A stretch of DNA of 64,000 nucleotides from JBOFOR01 sp051654865 (GCA_051654865.1 JBOFYV010000013.1:1-64000), one strand, 5' to 3'. Shown: positions 1-9,275, numbered from the stretch's first letter. The notes: generated from the sequence alone by a model not told the origin. Numbers and translations: made by a program.

Positions 1-1
1 A

Positions 2-961
2 TTATGCATTAGATTTATTTTCTTTAGATACTAATTCATTTTCATATTGAACTAGTTCTGTTTTAGAAGCATATATAAAGTGGCCTGGTCTTATCTCTAC
101 CCACTCTGGGCTTTCAGTAGAATAATCATGTACACTAGGGTCATACTTAGTACGAGTTCTAGTTTTTTCATAATCAGGGTCTGGAAGAGGTATAGCTGAT
201 AAAAGTGATTTAGTATAAGGGTGTAATGGATTTTCATAAAGTTCATCCGCTGTAGCTAATTCAACTAATTTACCTTTATTCATAACTCCTATTCTATCAC
301 TTATATACTTAACCATTGAAAGGTCATGTGCTATAAATAAATAAGTAAGGCCATTTTCTTTTTGTAGTTTTCTAAGTAAATTAACAACCTGTGCTTGTAT
401 AGATACATCTAGAGCAGATATAGGTTCATCTGCTATTATAAACTTTGGTTCTATAGCTAAAGCACGAGCTATACCTATACGTTGTCTCTGACCACCAGAG
501 AACTCATGAGGATATCTACTAGCGTGTTGTTCGTTAAGACCAACTGTTCTAAGTAATTCATATACTTTTTGAGTTCTTTCTTCTTTAGTTTTACAGATAC
601 CGTGGATATCTAAACCTTCAGCTATTATATCTCCTACAGTCATACGAGGATTTAGACAAGCCATAGGATCTTGGAATATCATCTGCATGTTTTTATTAAC
701 ATGGACTCTATCTTCTCTCTTTAATTTTCTCTCAGATATATTTTTACCATCAAATACAATTTCTCCAGCAGTTGGATCATATAGACGTATTATTGATCTA
801 CCAGTAGTTGATTTACCAGAACCAGATTCACCAACTAATCCAAATGTTTCACCTTCGTATATATGAAATGATATATCATCAACAGCTTTGACTTTAGTTT
901 TTCTATCTAATCTAAAGTGTTGTGAAAGATTTTTTACTTCTAATAGCTTTTTTCTACTCAT
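2..961 (-). CDS. oppF: Oligopeptide ABC transporter ATP-binding protein OppF
   Basis: One of two ATPase subunits driving oligopeptide import through OppBC; it acts on the cytoplasmic face of the membrane. The 319-residue protein has a Walker A (GESGSGKST, near residue 45), the signature FSGGQRQR and a Walker B ending IIADEP, followed by the OppF-type C-terminal extension (HPYTKSLLSAIP). It is last in the oppB-C-D-F run and its start overlaps the end of oppD by 8 bases, which implies translational coupling. The gene is complete: its stop lies at the very edge of the window. The family assignment is firm; peptide rather than nickel or dipeptide specificity is inferred from the operon and the neighbouring oppA. 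Confidence 0.95.
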   Translation of the reverse strand: MSRKKLLEVKNLSQHFRLDRKTKVKAVDDISFHIYEGETFGLVGESGSGKSTTGRSIIRLYDPTAGEIVFDGKNISERKLKREDRVHVNKNMQMIFQDPMACLNPRMTVGDIIAEGLDIHGICKTKEERTQKVYELLRTVGLNEQHASRYPHEFSGGQRQRIGIARALAIEPKFIIADEPISALDVSIQAQVVNLLRKLQKENGLTYLFIAHDLSMVKYISDRIGVMNKGKLVELATADELYENPLHPYTKSLLSAIPLPDPDYEKTRTRTKYDPSVHDYSTESPEWVEIRPGHFIYASKTELVQYENELVSKENKSNA

Positions 962-1979
962 CTATATTCACCTTCTTTCTTCCGACATTTGAAGGTCTCT
1001 CAACCTTTGGAGCTAATGGATGTAATAGCCAAGTAGCTGCATAATGTGTATCATTAACTTTAAACATAGGTGGTTCAGCTATATGGTCTATTTTTAAAGC
1101 ATAATCACTACGTAGTGCAAAGGCATCTCCTTTTGGAGGATGCATTAAGTCTGGAGGAGTACCAGGTATATTATAAAGGTCACTTTCTCCGATATCTAAA
1201 GTTGGCATAGAACCAAGTAATCCCCAAGTATATGGATGTTGTGGATCATAGAAGATATCATCAGAAGTACCGTATTCTATAATTTTACCAGCGTACATAA
1301 CAGCAACTCTATCTGCCATATTTGCAACAACTCCAAGGTCATGCGTTATGAATACAACAGCAACACCAGTTTTTTGTTGTAAGTCTTTTATCAATTCTAA
1401 TATTTGAGCTTGTATAGTAACATCAAGAGCGGTAGTTGGTTCGTCTGCAATAAGTACCTTAGGATTACAAGCTAAAGATATAGCAACAACTATACGTTGT
1501 CTCATACCACCAGAGAATTGATGAGGGTATTGCTTGAATCTCTTCTCTGGTTCAGATATACCAACTAAATCTATAAGTTCTACTGCTTTTTTCTTTGCTT
1601 CTTCCTTGCTAAGTCCTTGATGTTTTATAATCCCTTCCATAATTTGCTTTCCTATAGTCATAGTTGGGTTTAAAGAAGTCATGGGGTCTTGGAATACCAT
1701 GGCAATATCTTTACCTCTTATTTTTTCCATTTCCCTTTCTTCAAGTTTAGTTAAATCTCTACCACCAAATAAAATTTGGCCACTTTTAATAATAGCATTT
1801 GAAGATAATATCCTCATTATAGTTTTACAAGCAACAGATTTACCTGAACCTGACTCTCCAACTATAGCTAATGTTTCACCTTTATGTAAATCAAATGTTA
1901 CTCCTCTAACAGCTTGAACTTGACCACCGAATGTTGCGAAGTTAACACATAAATTTTTTACTTCAAGTAACTTTTCCAA
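954..1979 (-). CDS. oppD: Oligopeptide ABC transporter ATP-binding protein OppD
   Basis: Second ATPase of the oligopeptide importer (341 residues). Visible motifs are Walker A GESGSGKS, signature FSGGMRQR, Walker B VLIADEPTTALD, a switch histidine in FITHD, and the oligopeptide-family C-terminal region starting HPYTWGLLGSMP. In many OppD/DppD proteins the C-terminal region carries cysteines that can hold an iron-sulfur cluster; here the equivalent stretch (FALRSDYALKID) has none, so a cluster is unlikely. It lies between oppC (21-base gap) and oppF (8-base overlap) in one minus-strand operon. Confidence 0.95.
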   Translation of the reverse strand: MEKLLEVKNLCVNFATFGGQVQAVRGVTFDLHKGETLAIVGESGSGKSVACKTIMRILSSNAIIKSGQILFGGRDLTKLEEREMEKIRGKDIAMVFQDPMTSLNPTMTIGKQIMEGIIKHQGLSKEEAKKKAVELIDLVGISEPEKRFKQYPHQFSGGMRQRIVVAISLACNPKVLIADEPTTALDVTIQAQILELIKDLQQKTGVAVVFITHDLGVVANMADRVAVMYAGKIIEYGTSDDIFYDPQHPYTWGLLGSMPTLDIGESDLYNIPGTPPDLMHPPKGDAFALRSDYALKIDHIAEPPMFKVNDTHYAATWLLHPLAPKVERPSNVGRKKVNIDE

Positions 1980-2000
1980 TTATCTCATCTCCCTTACTAA

Positions 2001-3032
2001 TTATTGATTACGCATTTTAGGGTCAACAGCATCTCTTAAACCATCAGCTAATAAGTTAAGACTAAGTATTAATAAACAAAGTATTGTAGCTGGTATAAAC
2101 ATCATATAAGGATAGTTTTGTAAAGCTTTGAAACCTTCGTTTATTGATACACCTAATGATGCCATAGGTGGTTGAAGACCTAGACCTATGAAACTTAAGA
2201 ATGCTTCGTAGAATATAGCACTAGGTAATGAGAACATAATCATTACAACTACTGGGCCAATTATATTAGGCAAAAGATGTTTGATGATAAGTCTAACATC
2301 AGATGCACCTAAAGTCTTAGAAGCTAATACGAATTCTTGGTTTTTAAGTCTTAGTACATGAGAACGAACAACCCTTGCCATTCCAGTCCAGCCGGATACC
2401 GCCATTGCCATAGATATGGACATAATACCAGGCTTAAAGACCAGCATAAACAATGTAACTATAACTAGTGAAGGTATACCTGTGATAATTTCAATGATAC
2501 GTTGCATAACCGTATCAACTTTTCCTCCGTAATAAGCAGAAATACCACCGTAAGTAACACCTATTACTAAATCAAAGAAAGCAGCCAATAAGGCAATGAA
2601 TAATGAAACTCTACATCCCCACCATACACGTGTCCATATGTCACGACCTAGAGCATCAGTACCGAACCAATAATCATTATCTATATTCTTTTCTTTATAT
2701 ACATCAACACCTTCAGCATCCTTACCATCTAGAACACCAATCATAGAAACTATAGGCATTTTTGGTGGGACTTTAGTATGTCTTATATTTTGTTCTTTAT
2801 AAGTATATTTAGAAAAAATAGGAGCAAAAATTGCCATTAATATTATAACAGCTAATATACATAGACCAGTTACTGCAGCTGGATTTTTGAATAATCTTTT
2901 TCTAGCATCTTGCCAAAATGTTAAGCTTGGTCTAGAGATAGCTTCGTTATCACCAGCATCTGCAGGAGTAGGAACAAATAAATCTGCTGTTAATTCTACT
3001 TCTTTGCCATCAATTAAAACTTTATCTATCAT
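2001..3032 (-). CDS. oppC: Oligopeptide ABC transporter permease OppC
   Basis: Inner-membrane permease subunit that pairs with OppB to form the peptide channel. The 343-residue protein has a cytoplasmic N-terminal stretch of about 55 residues, a first membrane helix (GLCILAVIILMAIFAPIF), the OppC N-terminal domain, and the BPD_transp_1 core with the EAA loop (ASKTLGASDVRLIIKHLLPN) that docks on the ATPases. Its start lies one base beyond the end of oppB, so the two are co-translated. The long external segment between helices 1 and 2 is usual for OppC and helps distinguish it from OppB. Confidence 0.94.
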   Translation of the reverse strand: MIDKVLIDGKEVELTADLFVPTPADAGDNEAISRPSLTFWQDARKRLFKNPAAVTGLCILAVIILMAIFAPIFSKYTYKEQNIRHTKVPPKMPIVSMIGVLDGKDAEGVDVYKEKNIDNDYWFGTDALGRDIWTRVWWGCRVSLFIALLAAFFDLVIGVTYGGISAYYGGKVDTVMQRIIEIITGIPSLVIVTLFMLVFKPGIMSISMAMAVSGWTGMARVVRSHVLRLKNQEFVLASKTLGASDVRLIIKHLLPNIIGPVVVMIMFSLPSAIFYEAFLSFIGLGLQPPMASLGVSINEGFKALQNYPYMMFIPATILCLLILSLNLLADGLRDAVDPKMRNQ

Positions 3033-3033
3033 T

Positions 3034-3975
3034 TTATTTACCTCCTGCTAAACGTATTCTAGGATCAATTACACCGTAAAGGATATCTACCAATAATATA
3101 ACTGTTATATAGAATGCGCTATAAACTATAGCAACACCTGAGATTACAAATAAGTCATTAGTATTTATTGCGTTAACTAATAAATCTCCCATACCTGGAA
3201 CTGCGAACACTCTTTCAACAACTAGAGAACCTGTTAATAAAGAAGCTGCAAGTGGTCCTAAAACTGTGATAACAGGTATTAAAGCATTTCTAAGAGCATG
3301 TTTTATTACAACTGCAGTTTTACTTAATCCTTTTGCCTTTGCAGTAATTATATAATCAGAGTTTAATACTTCTACAAGCTCGGTTCTTGTGAAACGAGCA
3401 ACTGTGGATATTGTCCATACAGACATTGCAATAGATGGTAATATTGTCCATACATATCTGAAATCAGAACCTAATGGAAGTCCCCAAGTAACAGGGAAAT
3501 ATTTGAATTCCATTGCTAAATATAATTGCAATAACGCGGCTATTACAAAGGCGGGTACAGAAACCCCCAATACTGCAACTATGGTACAAATATAGTCCCA
3601 AATGGTATTTCTTTTAAGAGCAGCTACAATTCCAAGTATTAATCCTATTATGCTACCCCAAATTATAGATTGAATACCAAGTATAGCGGATGGAGCTATA
3701 CGGTCAGTGATGATATCTTCGACCGCTTTACCAGATTGTTTGAATGAGATTCCCATTTTACCTTGGCAGATACCTTTCATATATCTAGCATACTGAACTG
3801 GTAAAGGATCACTTAAACCATATTCAGATTTTAATTGAGCTATTTGTTGTGCATTTAACTTCTGGTCATTAAATGGTGAACCTGGTAGAAGTCTTACTAA
3901 GAAAAATGTGATTGATATGACTATAAATAAAGTCAAGAACATATACATGATACGTTTCATTACATAGCGAAACAC
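3034..3975 (-). CDS. oppB: Oligopeptide ABC transporter permease OppB
   Basis: Permease partner of OppC (313 residues). It begins with a membrane helix (MYMFLTLFIVISITFFLVRLL; this and the family motif LLPGSPF identify OppB) and carries the EAA docking loop TAKAKGLSKTAVVIKHALRN. It is first in the minus-strand oppBCDF run, with a run of G residues as ribosome binding site just upstream (around 3980-3986 on the complementary strand). About 77 AT-rich bases separate it from the small membrane-protein gene ending at 4053, so it may have its own promoter or be read through from that gene; I cannot decide which. Confidence 0.94.
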   Translation of the reverse strand: MFRYVMKRIMYMFLTLFIVISITFFLVRLLPGSPFNDQKLNAQQIAQLKSEYGLSDPLPVQYARYMKGICQGKMGISFKQSGKAVEDIITDRIAPSAILGIQSIIWGSIIGLILGIVAALKRNTIWDYICTIVAVLGVSVPAFVIAALLQLYLAMEFKYFPVTWGLPLGSDFRYVWTILPSIAMSVWTISTVARFTRTELVEVLNSDYIITAKAKGLSKTAVVIKHALRNALIPVITVLGPLAASLLTGSLVVERVFAVPGMGDLLVNAINTNDLFVISGVAIVYSAFYITVILLVDILYGVIDPRIRLAGGK

Positions 3976-4052
3976 GCTAATCCCCCCTTTTTACAAAAAT
4001 TATATGTAAGTATTTTTTTATATATATATTATATATGCTAATTTATATTAAA

Positions 4053-4412
4053 TTATAATAATATAAAACTTATAAATATTGAACTAATAGTAATTAATCC
4101 ACCGCAAGTTAATAAACTATTTGTAAGATAAAAATAATTAACTTTATCAATGTAGTCTTCTAATGTAATATCAGGTTCGTCAGGTAATACACCTCTTTTT
4201 TTTTGAATTTGTTGATTAATCTTATTAAATGAAAATAATGTAATATTAAAGAACCCTTTTTCCCAAACATAACATAAAATTCCTGCTAAAAAGTAAATCA
4301 TACCTATAAAGAATAAACAATTTATAAAGGAAAACTCACTAAAGCCTCGAATTATACTATATAAAAGACTGATTAGTATGTCTGATGCAAGTAGTGCAAT
4401 AAAATGTTTCAT
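4053..4412 (-). CDS. Small DUF3899-like membrane protein
   Basis: A 119-residue hydrophobic protein of unknown function. I place the start at the ATG at 4412 (MKHFIALL), preceded by GGCGGTG as ribosome binding site, rather than at the longer reading beginning at 4430. It has two hydrophobic helices at the N-terminus, a polar loop with acidic and lysine residues (about 60-95), and a last helix at the C-terminus. The layout resembles the DUF3899 family of clostridial membrane proteins, but I am recalling that by pattern only. It sits between oppB and the divergent oppA and might be the first gene of the opp transcript. No catalytic motif is visible. Confidence 0.6.
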   Translation of the reverse strand: MKHFIALLASDILISLLYSIIRGFSEFSFINCLFFIGMIYFLAGILCYVWEKGFFNITLFSFNKINQQIQKKRGVLPDEPDITLEDYIDKVNYFYLTNSLLTCGGLITISSIFISFILL

Positions 4413-4514
4413 TTTGTCACCGCCATTCAAAATATATTATTATCTAATTGTAAACCCATATAAAAGTAATTTCAATCATAAAATGAATAATTTGTAAAAA
4501 AAATTTTTTTATTA

Positions 4515-4529
4515 AAAAATCAGAAAATT
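4515..4529. promoter_or_regulatory. CodY-like box upstream of oppA
   Basis: The 15-mer AAAAATCAGAAAATT matches the CodY consensus AATTTTCWGAAAATT at 12 of 15 positions. It lies about 35 bases upstream of the TATAAT at 4564-4569, in the divergent region between oppA and the DUF3899-like gene. CodY repression of peptide permeases in amino-acid-rich conditions is well established in Firmicutes; binding here is inferred from the match. Confidence 0.5.
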
Positions 4530-4563
4530 TAAAAAAACAAATGATTTTTATTAGTAAATGTTA

Positions 4564-4569
4564 TATAAT
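4564..4569 (+). promoter_or_regulatory. Putative -10 element of oppA
   Basis: TATAAT lies 51 bases before the oppA start codon. No good -35 hexamer is placed 17 bases upstream, only the weak TGATTT near 4542. The start codon has a strong ribosome binding site (GAGGGGGG, about 4606-4613). Confidence 0.45.
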
Positions 4570-4619
4570 TGATTTTAAACATATGAGTATTGAATAAAAA
4601 ATTATGAGGGGGGATTTTT

Positions 4620-6278
4620 ATGTTTTCAAAAAGAAAGTTAACAGTAATGGCAACAATGGCTTTACTAACTACATCACTATTAGCTGGATGTAGTAGTACA
4701 GGAGGATCTACTAGTAGCAAAGGAGGAGAAGCTACTAGTGCAGAAGTGTTAGCAAATAAAAATGCTAGAGCAGCTATAAATATGGCTATAGATAAACAAG
4801 GTTTCTGCGATGTAATATTAAACAATGGTTCTACACCAACAGATGTATTTACACCAGCAACATTAGCTTTTGATGATGGTAAGGATTATACAGATCTTAC
4901 AAAAGGTATGGGATATGCATACAATGAAGAGCAAGCTAAAGAATTATGGTCTAAGGCTAAAGAAGAAGTTGGATTTGATACTGTAACAATAGAATTAGTT
5001 ACATATGACCATGATGCAGGTAAGAAATCAGGTGAATTTATACAAGGTGAATTAACGGATGCTCTAGAAGGGTTAACTGTAAATGTATCTAATTTACCAT
5101 TCAAACAAAAATTAGAAAAAGAAACTAAGGGTGATTTTGACTTAGCATTCTCAGGGTGGGGGGCAGATTATCCAGACCCATTAACATTCCTATCTACTAT
5201 GGAAAAAGGAAACCAATTTGCTAAGCAAGTTGGATATGATAGTGCTGATTTTAATAAATTAGTGGAAGAAGCTAAAAAACTTCCAACGACAGATGCATAT
5301 AAGAAATATGCAGAAGCAGAAAAATTAATGCTAGAAGATGGATTCTTAGCACCGATATATAATAAAGGTAGAGCATATCTAGAAAAACCAAATGTATCAG
5401 GTATAGTAAGATATTCATGGGGTGCGGATTATAGTTACTTAGATGCCGATGTAGATAAGCCAGAAAAAGTATTAAACTTAGATACAAGTTCTGATATACC
5501 TACAATGGACCCAAGTAAATCTACAGATGTTGCATCATTCACAGTTATGAGTAATACTATGGAAGGTTTAACAAGATTAGACAAAGATGGTAAGGTAGAA
5601 AAAGCTGGAGCTGAAGACTATAGTGTTTCTGAAGATGGATTAACTTGGACTTTCAAATTAAGAAAGGATGCTAAATGGTCAAATGGAGACCCTGTAACAG
5701 CTAAGGATTTTGAATATTCTTGGAAGAGAACGTTAAATCCTGCAACTGCATCTGAATATGGATATATAATGTATGATATAGATGGAGCTCAAGATTTCAA
5801 CTTATCTAAATCTACAGATGAAAGTACTGTAGGTGTAAAGGCTGTAGATGATTATACTTTAGAAGTAAAATTAAATAGACCTGTGGCTTATTTTGCAGAA
5901 TTAATGTCATTTGAAGTATTCTTCCCACAAAATCAAGCATTTGTAGAAAAAATGGGAGATAAGTATGGGTTAAGCAATGATGCACAACTTTACAATGGTC
6001 CATTTACATTAAGTTCTTGGAAAACAGAAGACCAATACACTATGACTAAGAACCCTTCATACTGGAATAAAGATAGAATAAAATTAGAAACTATAAATAC
6101 AAAAGTAGTTAAGGAAACAGGTACATCTGTTAACTTATATGAATCAGGAGATATAGATACTTGTTTATTAGACTCTGAATATATAGATAAATATAAAGAT
6201 AGCAAAGAATTACACAAGTATACTCAAGCAAGTACATTTATGTTACAGGTAAATGGTGGAAGAGGAACTTCTAAATAA
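4620..6278 (+). CDS. oppA: Oligopeptide-binding lipoprotein OppA, circularly permuted
   Basis: Extracellular peptide-binding lipoprotein (SBP_bac_5 family) that would deliver peptides to OppBCDF. Residues 1-24 are a lipoprotein signal ending in the lipobox LAGC (Cys24), then a Ser/Gly/Thr linker to about residue 41. In every OppA I know (for example B. subtilis OppA) the mature protein starts with the segment seen here at residues 281-552 (VLNLDTSSDIPTMDPSKS, then the LRKDAKWSNGDPVTA motif, ending after the hinge strand MLQVNGG), followed by the segment seen here at 42-280 (LANKNARAAINMAID, then GWGADYPDP, ending VDK). The halves are therefore swapped. Both are complete, in frame and without internal stops, and total length (552) is normal. 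A strong terminator follows. Expression is supported by a good ribosome binding site; whether it binds peptide is unknown. Assembly or deliberate rearrangement is an alternative to natural permutation. Confidence 0.93.
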   Translation: MFSKRKLTVMATMALLTTSLLAGCSSTGGSTSSKGGEATSAEVLANKNARAAINMAIDKQGFCDVILNNGSTPTDVFTPATLAFDDGKDYTDLTKGMGYAYNEEQAKELWSKAKEEVGFDTVTIELVTYDHDAGKKSGEFIQGELTDALEGLTVNVSNLPFKQKLEKETKGDFDLAFSGWGADYPDPLTFLSTMEKGNQFAKQVGYDSADFNKLVEEAKKLPTTDAYKKYAEAEKLMLEDGFLAPIYNKGRAYLEKPNVSGIVRYSWGADYSYLDADVDKPEKVLNLDTSSDIPTMDPSKSTDVASFTVMSNTMEGLTRLDKDGKVEKAGAEDYSVSEDGLTWTFKLRKDAKWSNGDPVTAKDFEYSWKRTLNPATASEYGYIMYDIDGAQDFNLSKSTDESTVGVKAVDDYTLEVKLNRPVAYFAELMSFEVFFPQNQAFVEKMGDKYGLSNDAQLYNGPFTLSSWKTEDQYTMTKNPSYWNKDRIKLETINTKVVKETGTSVNLYESGDIDTCLLDSEYIDKYKDSKELHKYTQASTFMLQVNGGRGTSK

Positions 6279-6293
6279 TAATTAAGTAAAATT

Positions 6294-6343
6294 AAATCGT
6301 GTAAATGATAATATTTTAATAATATATCATTTACACGATTTTT
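6294..6343 (+). terminator. Intrinsic terminator of oppA
   Basis: A long hairpin, with arms beginning AAATCGTGTAAATGATA and the matching reverse complement ending at 6340, is followed by a short T run. It starts 16 bases after the oppA stop. Confidence 0.85.
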
Positions 6344-6471
6344 GTTGTGTAAAATTAAATAAAGAAAGATTTGCAATCATAAAATATGTGAGGAATTTAT
6401 AGTTTTAGGGTATAATTTTAATATGAAAATTTACTTAGCTTGTTAAGATTTAGCTATTTGGAGGGATGGAT

Positions 6472-8280
6472 ATGTTTGATATACAAGGGCAGTTAAAAAA
6501 GTTACCAGCAGAGCCTGGTGTTTATTTAATGAAAGATAAATATGACAATATAATATATGTAGGTAAAGCTATTTCATTAAAAAATAGAGTGCGACAATAT
6601 TTTCAATCATCAAAAAATCACTCTTCAAAAGTAGTGTCTATGGTTAAAAATATAGAAAAATTTGAATATATAATTACAGATTCCGAATTAGAAGCACTTA
6701 TACTAGAATGTAATTTAATAAAGCAGTATAGGCCTAAATATAATGTCTTACTAAGGGATGATAAAACATATCCATATATAAAAGTAACTACAAATGAAGA
6801 TTATCCTAGAGTTTTAAAGGTAAGAAATGTAGCTAAAGACAAAGCTAAGTATTTTGGTCCTTATACAAACACAGCAGCAGTAAACGATACCTTAGAGATA
6901 ATAAGAAATACATATGCTATAAGAAGCTGCAACATAGATATAGATAGAGCTATAAAAAATAAAGTAAGACCTTGCTTGAATATGCATATAAAAAAATGTG
7001 TAGGACCATGCACAGGAACTGTAACTAAAGAAGAATATAATAAGATGGTGGAAGAGATTCTATTATTTTTATCTGGAAAAGAAGAAAATCTAATAGAATT
7101 ATTAAAAGAAAAAATGAACAAATGCGCAATGGATTTTAACTTTGAAGATGCAGCTATGTATAGAGATAAAATTAAAAGTTTAGAAGAAATGATGCAAAAA
7201 CAAAAAATAGATGCTAGTTCATCTGAGATAAATCAAGATGTAATAGCAATGGCTAGAGCTCATAATGAAGCATGTGTTCAGATATTCTTTATTAGAAATG
7301 GTAAGATAGTGGGTAGAGAACATTTTATATTAGAAGGCGTTATGGATAGTTCGAGAGCATCTATATTAGGATCATTTGTTAAACAGTTCTATATGGAGCA
7401 AGAATATATACCTAAAGAATTAATAATCGAAGATGAAATAGAAGATAGTTTTATACTAGAAGAATGGCTATCTAATAAAAAAGGACAACGTGTAAACATA
7501 AGGGTACCTCAAAAAGGTGAAAAAAAGAATCTAGTAGAAATGGTAAGCAAAAATGCAACAGAGTATTTAGAAAAGTTCTCAGATATGAACAAAAGAAAAT
7601 ATGAAAAAAGTATAGGAGCTTTAGATGAATTGCAACAAATCTTAGGGCTAGAAAAAAGACCTGTAAGAATAGAGTCTTATGATATTTCTAATATACAAGG
7701 TGTAGATTCTATTGGAACCATGGTAGTCTTTACTAATGGAAAAAAGGATAAGAAAGAATATCGTAGATATAAAATAAAAACAGTCATTGGGCCAAATGAT
7801 TACGATTCTATGGCTGAAATAGTAGAAAGAAGACTAAAATATGGAAATTTTCCAGATTTAATATTATTAGATGGAGGAAAAGGTCAAGTTAGCTCAGTTC
7901 GAAAAGTACTGGAGAAAAATAATGTAGAAATACCACTTTGGGGAATGTATAAAGACGATAAACATAGAACTAAGGGACTTATTTCCCAGGAAAAAGAGAT
8001 AGAACTAGATAAAACGTCTAATTTGTATAGATTTGTCGCAAGCATTCAAGAAGAAGTTCATAATTACGCAATTACTTATCACAGAAGTTTGAGAAATAAA
8101 TCTTTGACAAAATCTGTATTAGATGATATACAAGGAATAGGAGAAAAAAGAAAAAAAGCACTACTAGCGCACTTTAAAGACATAGAAGGTATAAAAAACG
8201 CAACTTTTGAAGAATTATTAGAGGTTGAGGGGATGAATAAAGCTTCTAGCGAAAGTGTATATAATTTCTTTAAAAAATAG
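6472..8280 (+). CDS. uvrC: UvrABC excinuclease subunit C
   Basis: Makes both incisions beside DNA lesions in nucleotide excision repair, with UvrA and UvrB. Domains in order: GIY-YIG nuclease (PGVYLMKD to about residue 90), a Cys-containing segment (CLNMHIKKCVGPC), the UVR motif that contacts UvrB (about 200-235), the RNase H-like second nuclease (SYDISNIQG, LLDGGKGQ), and tandem helix-hairpin-helix repeats at the C-terminus. I chose the ATG at 6472 because GGAGGG (6460-6465) is correctly spaced from it but abuts the ATG at 6466. At 602 residues the length is normal. A TATAAT lies at 6411-6416. Confidence 0.96.
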   Translation: MFDIQGQLKKLPAEPGVYLMKDKYDNIIYVGKAISLKNRVRQYFQSSKNHSSKVVSMVKNIEKFEYIITDSELEALILECNLIKQYRPKYNVLLRDDKTYPYIKVTTNEDYPRVLKVRNVAKDKAKYFGPYTNTAAVNDTLEIIRNTYAIRSCNIDIDRAIKNKVRPCLNMHIKKCVGPCTGTVTKEEYNKMVEEILLFLSGKEENLIELLKEKMNKCAMDFNFEDAAMYRDKIKSLEEMMQKQKIDASSSEINQDVIAMARAHNEACVQIFFIRNGKIVGREHFILEGVMDSSRASILGSFVKQFYMEQEYIPKELIIEDEIEDSFILEEWLSNKKGQRVNIRVPQKGEKKNLVEMVSKNATEYLEKFSDMNKRKYEKSIGALDELQQILGLEKRPVRIESYDISNIQGVDSIGTMVVFTNGKKDKKEYRRYKIKTVIGPNDYDSMAEIVERRLKYGNFPDLILLDGGKGQVSSVRKVLEKNNVEIPLWGMYKDDKHRTKGLISQEKEIELDKTSNLYRFVASIQEEVHNYAITYHRSLRNKSLTKSVLDDIQGIGEKRKKALLAHFKDIEGIKNATFEELLEVEGMNKASSESVYNFFKK

Positions 8281-8294
8281 AAAGGGATAGATAT

Positions 8295-9224
8295 ATGAAT
8301 TTAGATGACAGAGTATCGATTAAGGAATTAGTAAAAGAATTAAATTTAAACATAGTACATATGCCTGAAGACAAAGATTACTATGTTTATACCCAAGACA
8401 TTAATAGGCCAGGGTTACAGTTTGCAGGTTATTTTGAGTATTTTGCTTATGACAGATTACAAATAGTGGGGAAGAGTGAATATAACTATTTCAGTCATAT
8501 GGATGCAGAAACAAGGAGAAATATTTTAGATGAATTTTTCTCTTATGAAATACCAGCATTAATAGTATCAAGAGACTTAGAAGTTAAGCCTGATGTTATT
8601 GAATTTGCTAAAAAGCACAATAGAGTAGTATTAAGTACTACAAGAAATACAACAAGACTTGTAAATACATTATCTAATTATTTAGATACAAAGTTGGCTC
8701 CTCACACAACCATTCATGGGGTTTTAGTGGATTTATATGGTATAGGAGTATTAATTAGAGGGGAAAGTAGTATAGGTAAATCTGAAACTGCTCTTGAACT
8801 AGTTCAAAGAGGGCATAGATTAGTAGCAGATGATGCTGTAGAAATAAGAAAAGTAGATGATAGAATTCTTGTAGGACAATCGCCAGAATTACTAAGACAC
8901 TTCTTAGAGATAAGAGGAATCGGTATAATTGATGTAAGAAGCTTATATGGAGTAGGGGCAGTTAAAAACTCAAAAGGTATAGATATAGTTGTATATCTTG
9001 AATCATGGGATGAAAATAAATACTATGATAGATTAGGGTTAGATAAAGAATATGAAGAAATATTAGGCGTAAAGGTTGAGAAGTTAGTTGTACCTGTAAA
9101 ACCTGGTAGAAATACTTCTATGGTGCTTGAAGTTGCAGCTATGAACTTTAGACAAAAGGGAATGGGATATGATGCAGCTCAAGAATTTACTAAGAAGTTA
9201 GCTCAATTAATAGATACAAAATAA
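8295..9224 (+). CDS. hprK: HPr kinase/phosphorylase
   Basis: Phosphorylates and dephosphorylates HPr on its regulatory serine, the master switch of carbon catabolite repression in Firmicutes. The 309-residue protein has the N-terminal HprK domain, the P-loop GESSIGKSETA (about residues 154-164), the catalytic segment HRLVADDAVEI, and the family signature LEIRGIGIIDV. It follows uvrC by 14 bases and probably shares its transcript. The P-loop has Ser where many relatives have Gly (GxSGIGKS), a minor variation. A bidirectional terminator follows. Confidence 0.96.
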   Translation: MNLDDRVSIKELVKELNLNIVHMPEDKDYYVYTQDINRPGLQFAGYFEYFAYDRLQIVGKSEYNYFSHMDAETRRNILDEFFSYEIPALIVSRDLEVKPDVIEFAKKHNRVVLSTTRNTTRLVNTLSNYLDTKLAPHTTIHGVLVDLYGIGVLIRGESSIGKSETALELVQRGHRLVADDAVEIRKVDDRILVGQSPELLRHFLEIRGIGIIDVRSLYGVGAVKNSKGIDIVVYLESWDENKYYDRLGLDKEYEEILGVKVEKLVVPVKPGRNTSMVLEVAAMNFRQKGMGYDAAQEFTKKLAQLIDTK

Positions 9225-9240
9225 ATAAAATTTATATATA

Positions 9241-9275
9241 AAAAGGATAGATTTAAGTTTAAATCTATCCTTTTT
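9241..9275. terminator. Bidirectional terminator between hprK and the hydrogenase operon
   Basis: A near-perfect inverted repeat (AAAAGGATAGATTTAA and its complement) has A runs on the left and T runs on the right. It can terminate hprK on the plus strand and the hydrogenase operon on the minus strand. Confidence 0.85.

Noticed and set aside
4529..4825. Minus-strand open frame over the oppA start
   Set aside because: Antisense shadow of oppA covering its promoter and signal sequence; no ribosome binding site and no recognisable protein.
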